Assembly (NCBI GenBank): GCA_938039145.1
Contig: CALHVG010000067.1
Location: forward strand, 1-13,526
Direction of reading: 5' to 3'
DNA length: 13,526 nucleotides
Source: an uncultured Treponema sp.
GTDB lineage: Bacteria; Spirochaetota; Spirochaetia; Treponematales; Treponemataceae
Both the position numbers and the translations under genes were made by a program. The notes under the pieces were generated by a model. That model searched no databases and was not told the origin of the DNA. It saw only the letters and a list, made by a program, of their open reading frames with translations. Position 1 is the first letter of the stretch. Each line of letters opens with the position of its first letter. Shown here one piece after another: positions 1 to 7,500 of this stretch.

Positions 1-29
1 GCAGTAAAAAATAAATGCTTTATTTTCAT
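1..29 (-). CDS. 5' end of a gene leaving the window, probably an exported protein
   Basis: Only the first ten codons are visible. Read on the minus strand, an ATG at 29-27 is followed by codons for MKIKHLFFTA, which run off the left edge without a stop. Six bases upstream of the ATG is a near-perfect Shine-Dalgarno, AAGGAGG (36-42), which makes this start convincing although the fragment is tiny. Basic residues (K2, K4) followed by a hydrophobic run resemble the start of a Sec or lipoprotein signal peptide; that is inference from nine residues. The gene is divergent from gltX and shares the 30-279 spacer with it. A TTGACA-containing promoter candidate lies upstream. The product cannot be named. 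Confidence 0.7.
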
Positions 30-77
30 AAAAAACCTCCTTATGATTTATATGAATCTTGTATTATTCTCTGTATA

Positions 78-105
78 ATTGTCTATCGAATTTTTAATTT
101 GTCAA
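78..105 (-). promoter_or_regulatory. Promoter candidate for the left-edge minus-strand gene
   Basis: A perfect TTGACA -35 box is read on the minus strand at 105-100. Sixteen bases further on, GACAAT (83-78) is the best -10, matching TATAAT at four of six positions. This would start transcription near position 71 and give a leader of about 40 nt ahead of the AAGGAGG site. The -35 is clear; the -10 is not. Confidence 0.45.
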
Positions 106-179
106 GAAATTTATTTTACTTTTTAATTATCCATCGGAACTCGTTAAAAAAATACGATTTTTTAAGAAAATCCTTCGCA

Positions 180-208
180 TTGAGCAAAAACATCATTTTC
201 AATATACT
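180..208 (+). promoter_or_regulatory. gltX promoter, sigma70-type
   Basis: TTGAGC (180-185) and TATACT (203-208) are separated by exactly 17 bases, with four and five matches to the consensus hexamers. Transcription would start near 215. That lies upstream of the ATG at 280 and leaves a leader of about 65 nt in very AT-rich DNA. Confidence 0.6.
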
Positions 209-279
209 ATTTCAAATAATTTCAACAAAACTTGGCTTTAGTCATCTTTCGGCAAGTCCATTTATTTTCGAGGTTTTTT

Positions 280-1857
280 ATGTCAGACAATGAAGTAAGA
301 GTAAGATACGCCCCTTCTCCAACGGGAATGCAGCATATAGGGGGAGTCCGCACGGCTCTCTTTAATTATCTTTATGCGCATTCAAAAGGCGGAAAATTCA
401 TACTCAGGCTTGAGGACACAGACCGCACCCGGTTCGACGAAAAATATGTGGAAAACCTTTACGACACAATGTCTTGGCTTGGAATCGACTGGGACGAAGG
501 CGGCTCAAAGGGCGGCGAATACGGACCTTACGTCCAGAGCGAACGCTTCGACCTTTACAAAAAACACGCCATGGAACTTGTGGAAAAAGGAGAAGCGTAC
601 TACTGCTTCTGCGATTCCGAAAGGCTTGACAGAATCCGCAAAATCCAGACGGAAAACAAGATGGCTCCGGGCTACGACAGAAACTGCCGCCATCTTACAG
701 CCGAAGAAATAGAAAAAAACTTGAAGGAAGGAAAACCTTACGTCATTCGGCTGAAAGTCCCGATGGAAGGAACGACGACGTTCACCGATCATATTTTAGG
801 AAACATAGAATGGAAAAACGAAGACATTTCTCCAGATCCCGTACTTTTGAAGTCGGACGGATTTCCGACATATCATCTTGCAAACATCGTAGACGACCAT
901 TTTATGAAAATAAGCCACGTAATGCGCGCCCAAGAATGGATTCCTTCGACTCCGCTGCACGTGCAGATGTACAAGGCGTTTGGCTGGCCTCATCCGGAAT
1001 TTTGCCACCTTCCGATGGTAAACGGACAGGACGGAAAAAAACTTTCAAAACGGCACGGTTCAACGTCTCTGAATGAATTCAGGGCGAGAGGCTACCTTCC
1101 GATGGCGATTGTAAACTACGTGGCTATGCTTGGATGTTCATACGAGGAAGGAAAGGAATTCTATACGCTGGAAGGGCTTTCAAAAAAATTCAGTTTGGAA
1201 CACCTGAACAAAGCCCCCGCCGTCTTCGACTACAAAAAACTCGAATATTACAACGGGAACTATATCCGCAGCCTGAGCGACGAAGAACTTTACAAATGGA
1301 CGCTTCCGTTCATAACGGGAACAAAAGACGCTCTCCTTCCGCTGAATCCGGAAAGCCCTGAGCCACAGCCGAAAGTCGGGCCTGAATATTCGGGGATTTC
1401 TCTTGGGGATGACGGAGAACCGGTCTGCGTGGACAAATCCATGAACATGTCGTCCAAAGAGGTAAAGGAAAAACTCATGGCGTTGATGCCGCTCATAAAG
1501 GAACGACTAAAGTATCTTACCGAAGCTGCGGAAATGGTGCGTTTTCTGTTCACAGAACCTTCTGTTCCGCAAGCAGAGCAAATTATTCCCAAAAAACTGG
1601 ATGCGCAAAAAACAAAGGAAGTGCTTGAAGAGGCAAAAGCTTTCGTGCAAAAACTTCCGGCCGTTTCCCACGAGGAAGGAGAGGCGCTTGCAAAGGAATA
1701 CGCTGAAAAACTCGGCGTGAAACTCGGCGATTTCATGATGCCTATAAGAATGGCAGTTACAGGAAGCAGAATATCGCCTCCGCTCATAGGCTCGATTCTT
1801 ATACTCGGCGCGGACGAAAGCGTAAAAAGAATAGAAAGAACGCTTGCTTTGTTTTAA
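280..1857 (+). CDS. gltX: Glutamate--tRNA ligase (GluRS)
   Basis: Cytoplasmic class I aminoacyl-tRNA synthetase that charges tRNA with glutamate using ATP. The 525-residue product begins with the expected core strand and the APSPTGMQHIGG signature (residues 11-22; HIGH-type motif at 19-22). The KMSKS-type motif is KLSKR at 254-258. Cysteines 109, 111, 136 and histidine 138 form C-x-C-x24-C-x-H, the spacing of the zinc site in E. coli GluRS. The C-terminal part is the helical anticodon-binding region. The reading frame is open back to a TTG at 232, but the ATG at 280 is preferred: it has GAGG (270-273) six bases upstream and the conserved core starts about six residues later. Compared with a typical GluRS of ~470-490 residues it carries roughly 40 extra residues at about 347-390, rich in proline, glycine and acidic residues. 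Whether it also charges tRNA-Gln cannot be judged here. It is monocistronic and convergent with malQ. Confidence 0.97.
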   Translation: MSDNEVRVRYAPSPTGMQHIGGVRTALFNYLYAHSKGGKFILRLEDTDRTRFDEKYVENLYDTMSWLGIDWDEGGSKGGEYGPYVQSERFDLYKKHAMELVEKGEAYYCFCDSERLDRIRKIQTENKMAPGYDRNCRHLTAEEIEKNLKEGKPYVIRLKVPMEGTTTFTDHILGNIEWKNEDISPDPVLLKSDGFPTYHLANIVDDHFMKISHVMRAQEWIPSTPLHVQMYKAFGWPHPEFCHLPMVNGQDGKKLSKRHGSTSLNEFRARGYLPMAIVNYVAMLGCSYEEGKEFYTLEGLSKKFSLEHLNKAPAVFDYKKLEYYNGNYIRSLSDEELYKWTLPFITGTKDALLPLNPESPEPQPKVGPEYSGISLGDDGEPVCVDKSMNMSSKEVKEKLMALMPLIKERLKYLTEAAEMVRFLFTEPSVPQAEQIIPKKLDAQKTKEVLEEAKAFVQKLPAVSHEEGEALAKEYAEKLGVKLGDFMMPIRMAVTGSRISPPLIGSILILGADESVKRIERTLALF

Positions 1858-1879
1858 ACTGAACTTTGCCGTTTAAAAC
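1851..1879 (+). other. Inverted repeat overlapping the gltX stop codon
   Basis: GTTTTAAAC (1851-1859) and GTTTAAAAC (1871-1879) are perfect 9-bp inverted arms around an 11-nt loop. The left arm contains the TAA stop of gltX. There is no T-run, so it is not itself a terminator; it might protect the mRNA 3' region, or be chance in AT-rich DNA. Confidence 0.4.
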
Positions 1880-1928
1880 AGTGCATTACTGAATATTTAC
1901 AGTTTTATAAAACATAAAACAAAAAAAG

Positions 1929-1955
1929 GCTCCCGGAATATTCGGGAGCTTTTTT
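1929..1955 (+). terminator. Rho-independent terminator of gltX
   Basis: GCTCCCG (1929-1935) pairs with CGGGAGC (1943-1949) around a 7-nt loop and is followed by six Ts (1950-1955). It lies about 70 bp after the gltX stop. A-residues precede the stem, so it could also work in reverse, though malQ has its own terminator. Confidence 0.9.
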
Positions 1956-2030
1956 GTAAGATGAATAGTATGTTTAGGAAAAAACGGTGCGTATTGAGGA
2001 GTTTTTGATTGTTCTAAAACTTAGAAGTTA

Positions 2031-2280
2031 TTCCGGTATTTCACCAGGTCATCTCGTGTAGTGCTGTAACATGTCACCTATTCTAGGACTACACCAGGTC
2101 GTCTCGTGTAGTGCTGGAACATATCACCTATTCCGGTACTTCACGAGGTCATCTCGTGTAGTGCTGTAACAAGTCACCTATTGTAGTACTACACAAGGTC
2201 ATCTAGTGTAGTGCTGAAACATGTCACATATTGTAGTACTACACTAGGTCATCTAGTGTAGTGCTGTAACATGTGACATA
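2031..2280. repeat. Minisatellite array: five 50-bp tandem repeats
   Basis: Five units of exactly 50 bp run 2031-2080, 2081-2130, 2131-2180, 2181-2230 and 2231-2280. All contain AGGTC, then GTGTAGTGCTG at identical positions. By eye, units 1 and 3 agree at 47 of 50 bases, units 4 and 5 at 47 of 50, and units 2 and 4 at 42 of 50, so there are at least two subfamilies. Each unit is itself a diverged dimer of ~25 bp: in unit 5 the two halves share about 15 of 25 bases. Units 4 and 5 contain the perfect palindrome TGTAGTACTACA (2182-2193, 2232-2243). The period is not a multiple of three and no long frame crosses it, so it is non-coding. Function unknown. Confidence 0.95.
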
Positions 2281-2340
2281 TTGTAACTGTAACAGGTCAT
2301 CGATTGTAGCCGTAATAGGTTGTATGTTGTAGCTGTAATT
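2281..2340. repeat. Degenerate 23-bp repeat tail of the array
   Basis: The 50-bp order breaks down after 2280. The tail reads as two 23-bp units (2281-2303 and 2304-2326) and a partial third (2327-2340), each starting TTGTA followed by a GCTGTAA-like motif. These resemble one half-unit of the main array, which suggests the ~25-bp half-unit is the ancestral repeat and the 50-bp dimer was amplified later. Confidence 0.75.
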
Positions 2341-2400
2341 AAGGAAGAACACCGGTTCGGAGTTCGAAGCCCGCAGGTTTCCTCCCTTGCCCCCATCTTG

Positions 2401-2482
2401 CACAAAACGGACGATTCAGTCCGTTTTGTGGGGCGGACATACGGCTGACATCAAAATGAACGATGCATTAAAATGTCCGCCC
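2401..2482. other. Compact inverted-repeat element with two abutting perfect stems
   Basis: CACAAAACGGAC (2401-2412) and GTCCGTTTTGTG (2419-2430) form a perfect 12-bp stem with a 6-nt loop. With no spacer, GGGCGGACAT (2431-2440) then pairs perfectly with ATGTCCGCCC (2473-2482). The second stem encloses 32 nt in which AATG (2455-2458) and CATT (2466-2469) could form a small inner stem. There is no immediate T-run in either direction, so these are not ordinary terminators; a T5 tract occurs only at about 2492 on the plus strand. The element could be a structured RNA, a MITE-like repeat or a protein-binding site. No known RNA family was recognised. Confidence 0.6.
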
Positions 2483-2519
2483 GACGCCCTCAATTTTTCC
2501 TTATCAGTAAAACTTGTAT

Positions 2520-2545
2520 AAGACATCTTGCAAAAGAGCTGTCTT
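2520..2545 (+). other. Hairpin with GCAA loop, weak terminator-like
   Basis: AAGACA (2520-2525) pairs with TGTCTT (2540-2545), and inside it TCTT (2526-2529) pairs with AAGA (2534-2537) around a GCAA tetraloop, with a two-base GC bulge. A short T-run follows on the plus strand. Nothing upstream on that strand clearly needs a terminator, so it may be chance or the 3' end of a transcript from the repeat region. Confidence 0.3.
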
Positions 2546-2668
2546 TTCCCGCCTTTTTCTAAAATAAGACAATCATAAAAACAGTCGGATTTTTAAACAG
2601 TCTTTTTATATAAATGAACGCAGATAAAGATGAATCAAGTACTACGCTATTCTTAAAATGCCGCAAAT

Positions 2669-2711
2669 AAAAAAAGCCCGAACGAATGTTCAACTAAAAC
2701 TGTCGTCCGGG
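2669..2711 (-). terminator. Rho-independent terminator of malQ
   Basis: On the minus strand CCCGGACGA (2711-2703) pairs with TCGTTCGGG (2685-2677), nine pairs including one G-U, with a 17-nt loop. It is followed by C and then seven Ts (2675-2669). It begins about 23 bp past the malQ stop codon. Confidence 0.88.
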
Positions 2712-2734
2712 TTCATGCAATTTTTAGAAAAACT

Positions 2735-4330
2735 CTACTTCTTTTTTATGTTTCTTCCGTAAAGGTCAGAGATGAACGAAAGCCAGTCTGCATTCTCTTT
2801 TGTAAGAGCGCCTTCAGGAAGCCGCCACGTCCAGTTCGTGCCTGTGGTATTCGGAATATTCATGCGATGCTCCGTGCCAAGACAAAGGATGTCCTGCATT
2901 GGAATTACCGCCATGTCTGCACTTGACGCAATCGCTACACGGATAAGAGCCTTTGTAAGAGTGCCGTCCGCAACAAGCGCACGGGCTTCTTTTTCTGTCA
3001 TTTCCTTTGCGAACGCATATTCAGCCGCAATCTTTACAGCCGCATCGTCAGCGCTGTCAAGCCAGCCCTGCATGGTGTCGTTATCGTGAGTTCCGGTATA
3101 AACCACAGCTTCATTCGGATACATATGCGGAAGGAAAGCATTTACCATTCCGTCTTTTCCTGCCTCGGCTGGATCGAACGCAAACTGAAGCACCTTCATT
3201 CCGGGGAATCCTGCGTCATCACGAAGTTTTTTTACTCCATCGGTGATGACTCCAAGGTCTTCGGCGATTATAGGAAGGTCGCCAAGGCTTTTCTTGATTG
3301 CATCGAAAAGTTCGATGTTAGGACCGGGAACCCATTCACCCTTCACCGCAGTGGTCTCTCCGTAAGGGATAGACCAATACGCCTCGAATCCACGGAAATG
3401 GTCAATCCGAACTATGTCTACAAGTTCCGTCATTCGCTGTGTGCGTTTTACCCACCAAGAATAGTTGTCCTTTTTCATCGCATCCCAGTCATAAAGCGGA
3501 TTTCCCCAAAGCTGCCCCGTAGCAGAAAAATAATCCGGAGGAACACCCGCGACCTTCAGCGGAAGACCGTTTTTGTCAAGCTGGAAGAATTTCTGGTTTG
3601 CCCATACGTCCGCAGAATCCGGAGCCACAAAAATCGGAATGTCTCCGATAAGTTTTATTCCCTTATCGTTCGCATATTTTTTAAGCGAGAACCACTGCTC
3701 GGCAAAGAAGAATTGAATCGCCTTTATCTGCTCGATGTTTTCGGTATGCTCTGCGTTCCACTTTGAAACGGAAGCCGGCTCGCACTTTGCAAGTTCGGAC
3801 GGCCAAAATGCGTTCCACATCTGTGCGATTCCGCTGATTCCCTGCTTGGCTGCTTCCGCATCATAAAACTGCTTTATGCTTGTGAAGTTTGCGTAATTGT
3901 CGAGCCACGAAGAATTATCGTTTTTGAACGCCTCGTAGTCTGTCCTGGACTTTTTGTCGCAAGTTTTAAGGAAGAACGCTGCGCATCTGAAAAGAACGGG
4001 CATTTTCCACCAAACCACAGAACCGTAATCGACTTTTCCGGTGGTCTTTATGTATTCCGTGGGAGCTATGTCCGAAGAATCCGCCCAGCCTTTCTCGACA
4101 AGCCTATCGAGGTCTATCATCAAAGGATTCCCTGCGAATGTCGAGAAAGAGGCGTACGGAGAATCCCCGTAGCCTGTAGGTCCTATAGGAAGAATCTGCC
4201 ACAAAGTCTGATGTGCAGATTCAAGCCAATCAACAAATTCATACGCCGGTTTCCCAAGCGTACCTATACCCGGTGTCCCCGCAAAAGATGTGGGGTGCAT
4301 TAAAATTCCACTGCTTCTTGTAAATTTCAT
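2735..4330 (-). CDS. malQ: 4-alpha-glucanotransferase (amylomaltase, GH77)
   Basis: Cytoplasmic enzyme that moves glucan segments between maltodextrins and releases glucose, used in maltose/maltodextrin and glycogen breakdown. The 531-residue length is normal for bacterial MalQ. It opens with the family's typical RSSGIL.HPTS segment (residues 5-15). The three catalytic acids are visible: the nucleophile D310 in IVRIDHFRGF, the acid/base E357 in IIAEDLG, and D416 in GTHDNDT. The D-to-E spacing of 47 is the same as in Thermus amylomaltase. The C-terminal EHRMNIP...NW.WR segment (487-503) is also typical. The ATG at 4330 is favoured because the conserved N-terminus starts a few residues later, but no Shine-Dalgarno precedes it. 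It stands alone with its own promoter and terminator, and no maltose transporter or phosphorylase gene is adjacent. Downstream it converges with gltX. Confidence 0.97.
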   Translation of the reverse strand: MKFTRSSGILMHPTSFAGTPGIGTLGKPAYEFVDWLESAHQTLWQILPIGPTGYGDSPYASFSTFAGNPLMIDLDRLVEKGWADSSDIAPTEYIKTTGKVDYGSVVWWKMPVLFRCAAFFLKTCDKKSRTDYEAFKNDNSSWLDNYANFTSIKQFYDAEAAKQGISGIAQMWNAFWPSELAKCEPASVSKWNAEHTENIEQIKAIQFFFAEQWFSLKKYANDKGIKLIGDIPIFVAPDSADVWANQKFFQLDKNGLPLKVAGVPPDYFSATGQLWGNPLYDWDAMKKDNYSWWVKRTQRMTELVDIVRIDHFRGFEAYWSIPYGETTAVKGEWVPGPNIELFDAIKKSLGDLPIIAEDLGVITDGVKKLRDDAGFPGMKVLQFAFDPAEAGKDGMVNAFLPHMYPNEAVVYTGTHDNDTMQGWLDSADDAAVKIAAEYAFAKEMTEKEARALVADGTLTKALIRVAIASSADMAVIPMQDILCLGTEHRMNIPNTTGTNWTWRLPEGALTKENADWLSFISDLYGRNIKKK

Positions 4331-4337
4331 ATTGATT

Positions 4338-4366
4338 ATTCTAATCTACCATTCTAAAAAACACAA
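4338..4366 (-). promoter_or_regulatory. malQ promoter; transcript may be leaderless
   Basis: On the minus strand TTGTGT (4366-4361) and TAGAAT (4343-4338) are separated by exactly 17 bases. The ATG starts eight bases after the -10, about where transcription would begin. Together with the missing Shine-Dalgarno this points to a leaderless or nearly leaderless malQ mRNA. An alternative upstream promoter is not excluded. Confidence 0.5.
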
Positions 4367-4454
4367 ATCATATAAAGCAAATTCATAAGTTTTAAATGAT
4401 GAAAAAGATTTTTTAATCGGAATAAGAAAAATGCCATTTTTTTTAGGATTCACA

Positions 4455-4505
4455 TAAAAAATGCGGAAGAAATATTTGGTAAAAACCAAAATCATTTTTT
4501 CCGCA
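4455..4505 (-). terminator. Second terminator-like hairpin between the lipoprotein gene and malQ
   Basis: TGCGGAA (4462-4468) pairs with TTCCGCA (4499-4505). Inside, AAAT/ATTT and TTTGG (4475-4479)/CCAAA (4486-4490) continue an imperfect long stem around a 6-nt loop. On the minus strand the stem is followed closely by six Ts (4460-4455). It lies downstream of the stronger lipoprotein terminator, so it may be a back-up terminator that keeps read-through out of malQ. Confidence 0.6.
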
Positions 4506-4528
4506 CGGATTAAAAAATACTTTTGTTC

Positions 4529-4568
4529 AAAAAAAAGCCAAGGAACACGAGTTTTTGTATTCCTTGGC
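4529..4568 (-). terminator. Rho-independent terminator of the large lipoprotein gene
   Basis: On the minus strand GCCAAGGAA (4568-4560) pairs with TTCCTTGGC (4545-4537), a perfect 9-bp stem with a 14-nt loop, followed by eight Ts (4536-4529). It starts about 18 bp past the stop codon of the 2117-residue gene. Confidence 0.92.
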
Positions 4569-4586
4569 AAAATATTCTTTGATTTT

Positions 4587-7500
4587 TTAGCGCATCTGCG
4601 AAATTTCTATCTGCGTAGAAGATCCGACGGTTACCGCATAACCCATGCAAGGCTTTCCGTGTTTGTTAGGATAGTAGGCGGTATAGCCGAAAGGAGGCGC
4701 ACCATAGCCAGAAGAGAGACCTCCCACGGAGAGAGTATCTTTCATAGCCTTGGAACAATACTTTGAGCAAGCGTTTATCCTGTCTTCCGGAACACCGTGC
4801 GCAGACGGAACAACGGTAATTTCCCAGTCATCATCACCGCTACCGGTCTTGTATGCAAGACGAGCCTGTCGCTGCCAACTTGCATAATAACCTATAACAG
4901 GTTTTCCTGCTTCATCGACATCAATGGAAATTCCACTTCCGTTTATGTTGTAATTATCAATCACCAACGGAGTGCTTGGGGTTCCATTCGAGATTTTTAC
5001 ATATCGAAGATGATTGTCGGAACCTTGATAAGCTACGTGTACATAAGTTCCGTCAAACACAATCTGACAATATTTTCCGCCCGAATCAAGCTCAGAATTA
5101 GACCTTACCCAAGTAGGATTTGAACTTGTACCATCCTCCGTATATGCGTAGTAAAGTTTATCGTTCGTCTCATCGTACCAAGCGATGTGAACCTTCTTGC
5201 TTGAACCGCCTTCCGTTGCAATACAAAGATAACTTCCCGACTCTCGCGGAGACGAACCTCCCGGAAGCGAACCTTCTCGCGTAACCTTAACGCCACCTGT
5301 ACCTTCGGCAGTATAAGTTACATTTTTTCCTGCAAACACGCTGAATCTTGGGCAAGTTTTTCCTTCATCCTTTTCAATTTTTCCTGTATCGAGTCTTCTT
5401 GGAGTAGGCTCACTTGAATGACCATAATAAATTATCATCTGAGACGGAGATCTGAACCTTATCTGCTTTGATATTGAGTCATAGTAGGCAAGACATACTT
5501 CCCCATTTATCGGCGCAAGACTTGGAGAAAGAATTCTATCGGTATCTACAAGAACGTTGCTTCCATTAGAAGCCTTTACACCTGTACTTTCAATATGGTA
5601 ACGTCCATCTGTAGTCAGATGACCATAGTTCTGACCTGCTTGGCTAAGATCCGCATCCGTTACACTTTCTGAATAATACGAGAAATATGAAGCGACAGGA
5701 GGATTTTGGTTCGTGTTCTTGTCTATTCCCGATGCAACTCCATACGGAGTTCCATTTTCATTAAACACGAATGAGCCGTGCTTGAATGAGTCCCAGTTTT
5801 TCTCGACAGCACGTGTAGTGTAACCTGGCTTCGGCATGGAATAAAGGGCTGTTCCGTTGTTGAACGAAAAACCGAGCATTCCGTTAATCGGACTTACCCG
5901 CATTGTAACTTCACTTAATTTTCCGTCCGCAGGTCTTATAGCCTTATTATCAGGACTTACTTCCCAAACATCCATATAAAAATCATCCGAAGGAGACGAC
6001 ATATTGTTTATACATGTCTTTTCTCCTTTATTGTAAAGTTTTTGGTTATTGTTAGTGTTGTTTTTAGACGAAAAGCCGTCCTGCCACGTAACAAGGTAGC
6101 CCGACTTTACACCCGTTCCAAGTTCGGCAGTTTTAGATACCTCTGGAGAGGTTGCAGTTCCGGCTTCAGTATCGCACAGTCTTGAAACCGTATTGGAATC
6201 ATTTTTTATGTTGAACCCCTTAACGGAAAGTTTTTTGTCCGTGCGGCAAGGATAATGACCGTTCAATGTCCTTAGCGACAATCCGGTTATATTGTTACTT
6301 TCGGCAACCGTAACTTCCGTGATATACGGAACTACGGCAAATTTTATGTTGGTGTTTATTTTCTTTTTAGATTCGTATATCTTGCAAGTCGTACAATCCC
6401 TAGGAATTCCTGAATCCGTAGAAAGCGGCCTTGTGCGCTTTACTTCATATGTGTAATTCCCCGATTCAACGCTTTGAACCTTAGAAATTCTTGCGTAATA
6501 GGCTGTGTCTGTAAGAGCATCAGTTTTTGTAAAGCATACCAACTGACCTACAAAAAGAAGTTTTGAAATCTTAAACGAATTGTCCGACGGACGCTCAACG
6601 GTTTGCTCAACGACTGCTTCCGGTGGCTCAGAAAATACAGTAGAAGAAGATGGCAAAGGAGTATTGGGCTCTGATTTATTGTTCTCATGGTCAATCGCCC
6701 TAATAGAAATATTCTTTGAAAGACTACATTCGCCCTGCTCCGTGTCCCACTCAAGAGACCAATCAACATAATGTCCGCTCGTGTTCTGATACTTTGTGGC
6801 AACGGAAAGCGTTTTTCCAACTGCCGCAGGCGAAGAACTGATAGCCCAGTTACCCGTAGACGCAGTGTACGATGCGGTGAATGTTGTTCCGGCTGCGGAA
6901 ATTTCAAGTTCTTTCAACTGCTTGTCGTCCCATGCACTTCCCGAGACAATCACTTTTCCTGAAAGTTCTGTAACGTCGCTTGACTTTATTTCAACATGCC
7001 CAGAATCCTTGGAATTATTAAAAAGGCTATTGTCGTCCTTGTTGTTCCAATATAAAGGAAGAATGCTCGCAGTCGGATTTGCCTCATCAGCAATCGCTAC
7101 CTGAACGGGAACTGTCACCTGTGTATACCAATTGCTTGGAACGTTTCTATCTTTCTGCGTTACCTTTATGGTAAGAAGATTCTTATTCTTCATCTTTCCA
7201 AGACCGGCTTCCGTGAATGTCAAAGTAGACTTATCCGAAGAAACCGCAAAATCTGTTCCCAAAGAGAGCACCGTTCCGCCGCAGGAAAGCGCATAGCCGT
7301 TGTCCGCAGGACCTGTTCCGCTCGGCTCGAATGAAAGCGTAAGCGAAGAGTAATTTTTCGAAACAAACGTAAACTTTTCGTCCGAAAGTTTTCTTATGTT
7401 GCAGTGATGTTCGTTGTCGTTTTCGTCGTAAACGAACTTTTCGCTACTCACTTCTTCGACAAGTCCGATTGCAGGCTTATTCTGCACGCTGCCGTCAAGG

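Larger units (their letters stand above)
1858..2734. other. Convergent spacer between gltX and malQ
   Basis: This 877-bp stretch separates the 3' ends of gltX and malQ. It holds the gltX terminator, a 50-bp tandem repeat array, a degenerate 23-bp repeat tail, an inverted-repeat element at 2401-2482, a weak hairpin at 2520-2545 and the malQ terminator. Small minus-strand frames run from about 2430 back into the repeats (47 codons from an ATG, 54 from a GTG), but neither has a Shine-Dalgarno and both end inside repeat units, so no gene is called. No tRNA or transposase remnant could be recognised. Confidence 0.7.

Noticed and set aside
232..279. GluRS starting at the TTG at 232
   Set aside because: The ATG at 280 has a GAGG at proper spacing and sits just before the conserved core; the extra 16 residues look like translated leader.
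15..293. 92-residue plus-strand ORF before gltX
   Set aside because: It has no Shine-Dalgarno, crosses both promoters and overlaps the gltX start; its composition reflects AT-rich spacer DNA.
1902..1913. Palindrome GTTTTATAAAAC as an operator
   Set aside because: It is downstream of gltX in AT-rich DNA, where such palindromes arise easily, and no promoter is near.
2031..2340. CRISPR array
   Set aside because: The whole 50-bp unit is conserved; there are no unique spacers between constant repeats, and no cas gene is nearby.
2350..2400. tRNA or tmRNA end, because GTTCGAAGCCC resembles a T-arm
   Set aside because: No matching acceptor stem, anticodon arm or D-arm can be drawn on either strand.
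3086..3766. 226-residue plus-strand ORF
   Set aside because: It lies fully antisense to malQ, whose catalytic motifs are intact; it is a shadow frame.
4346..4570. 74-residue minus-strand ORF between the lipoprotein gene and malQ
   Set aside because: It spans both terminator hairpins, is rich in F, K and I from AT-rich DNA, and lacks a Shine-Dalgarno.
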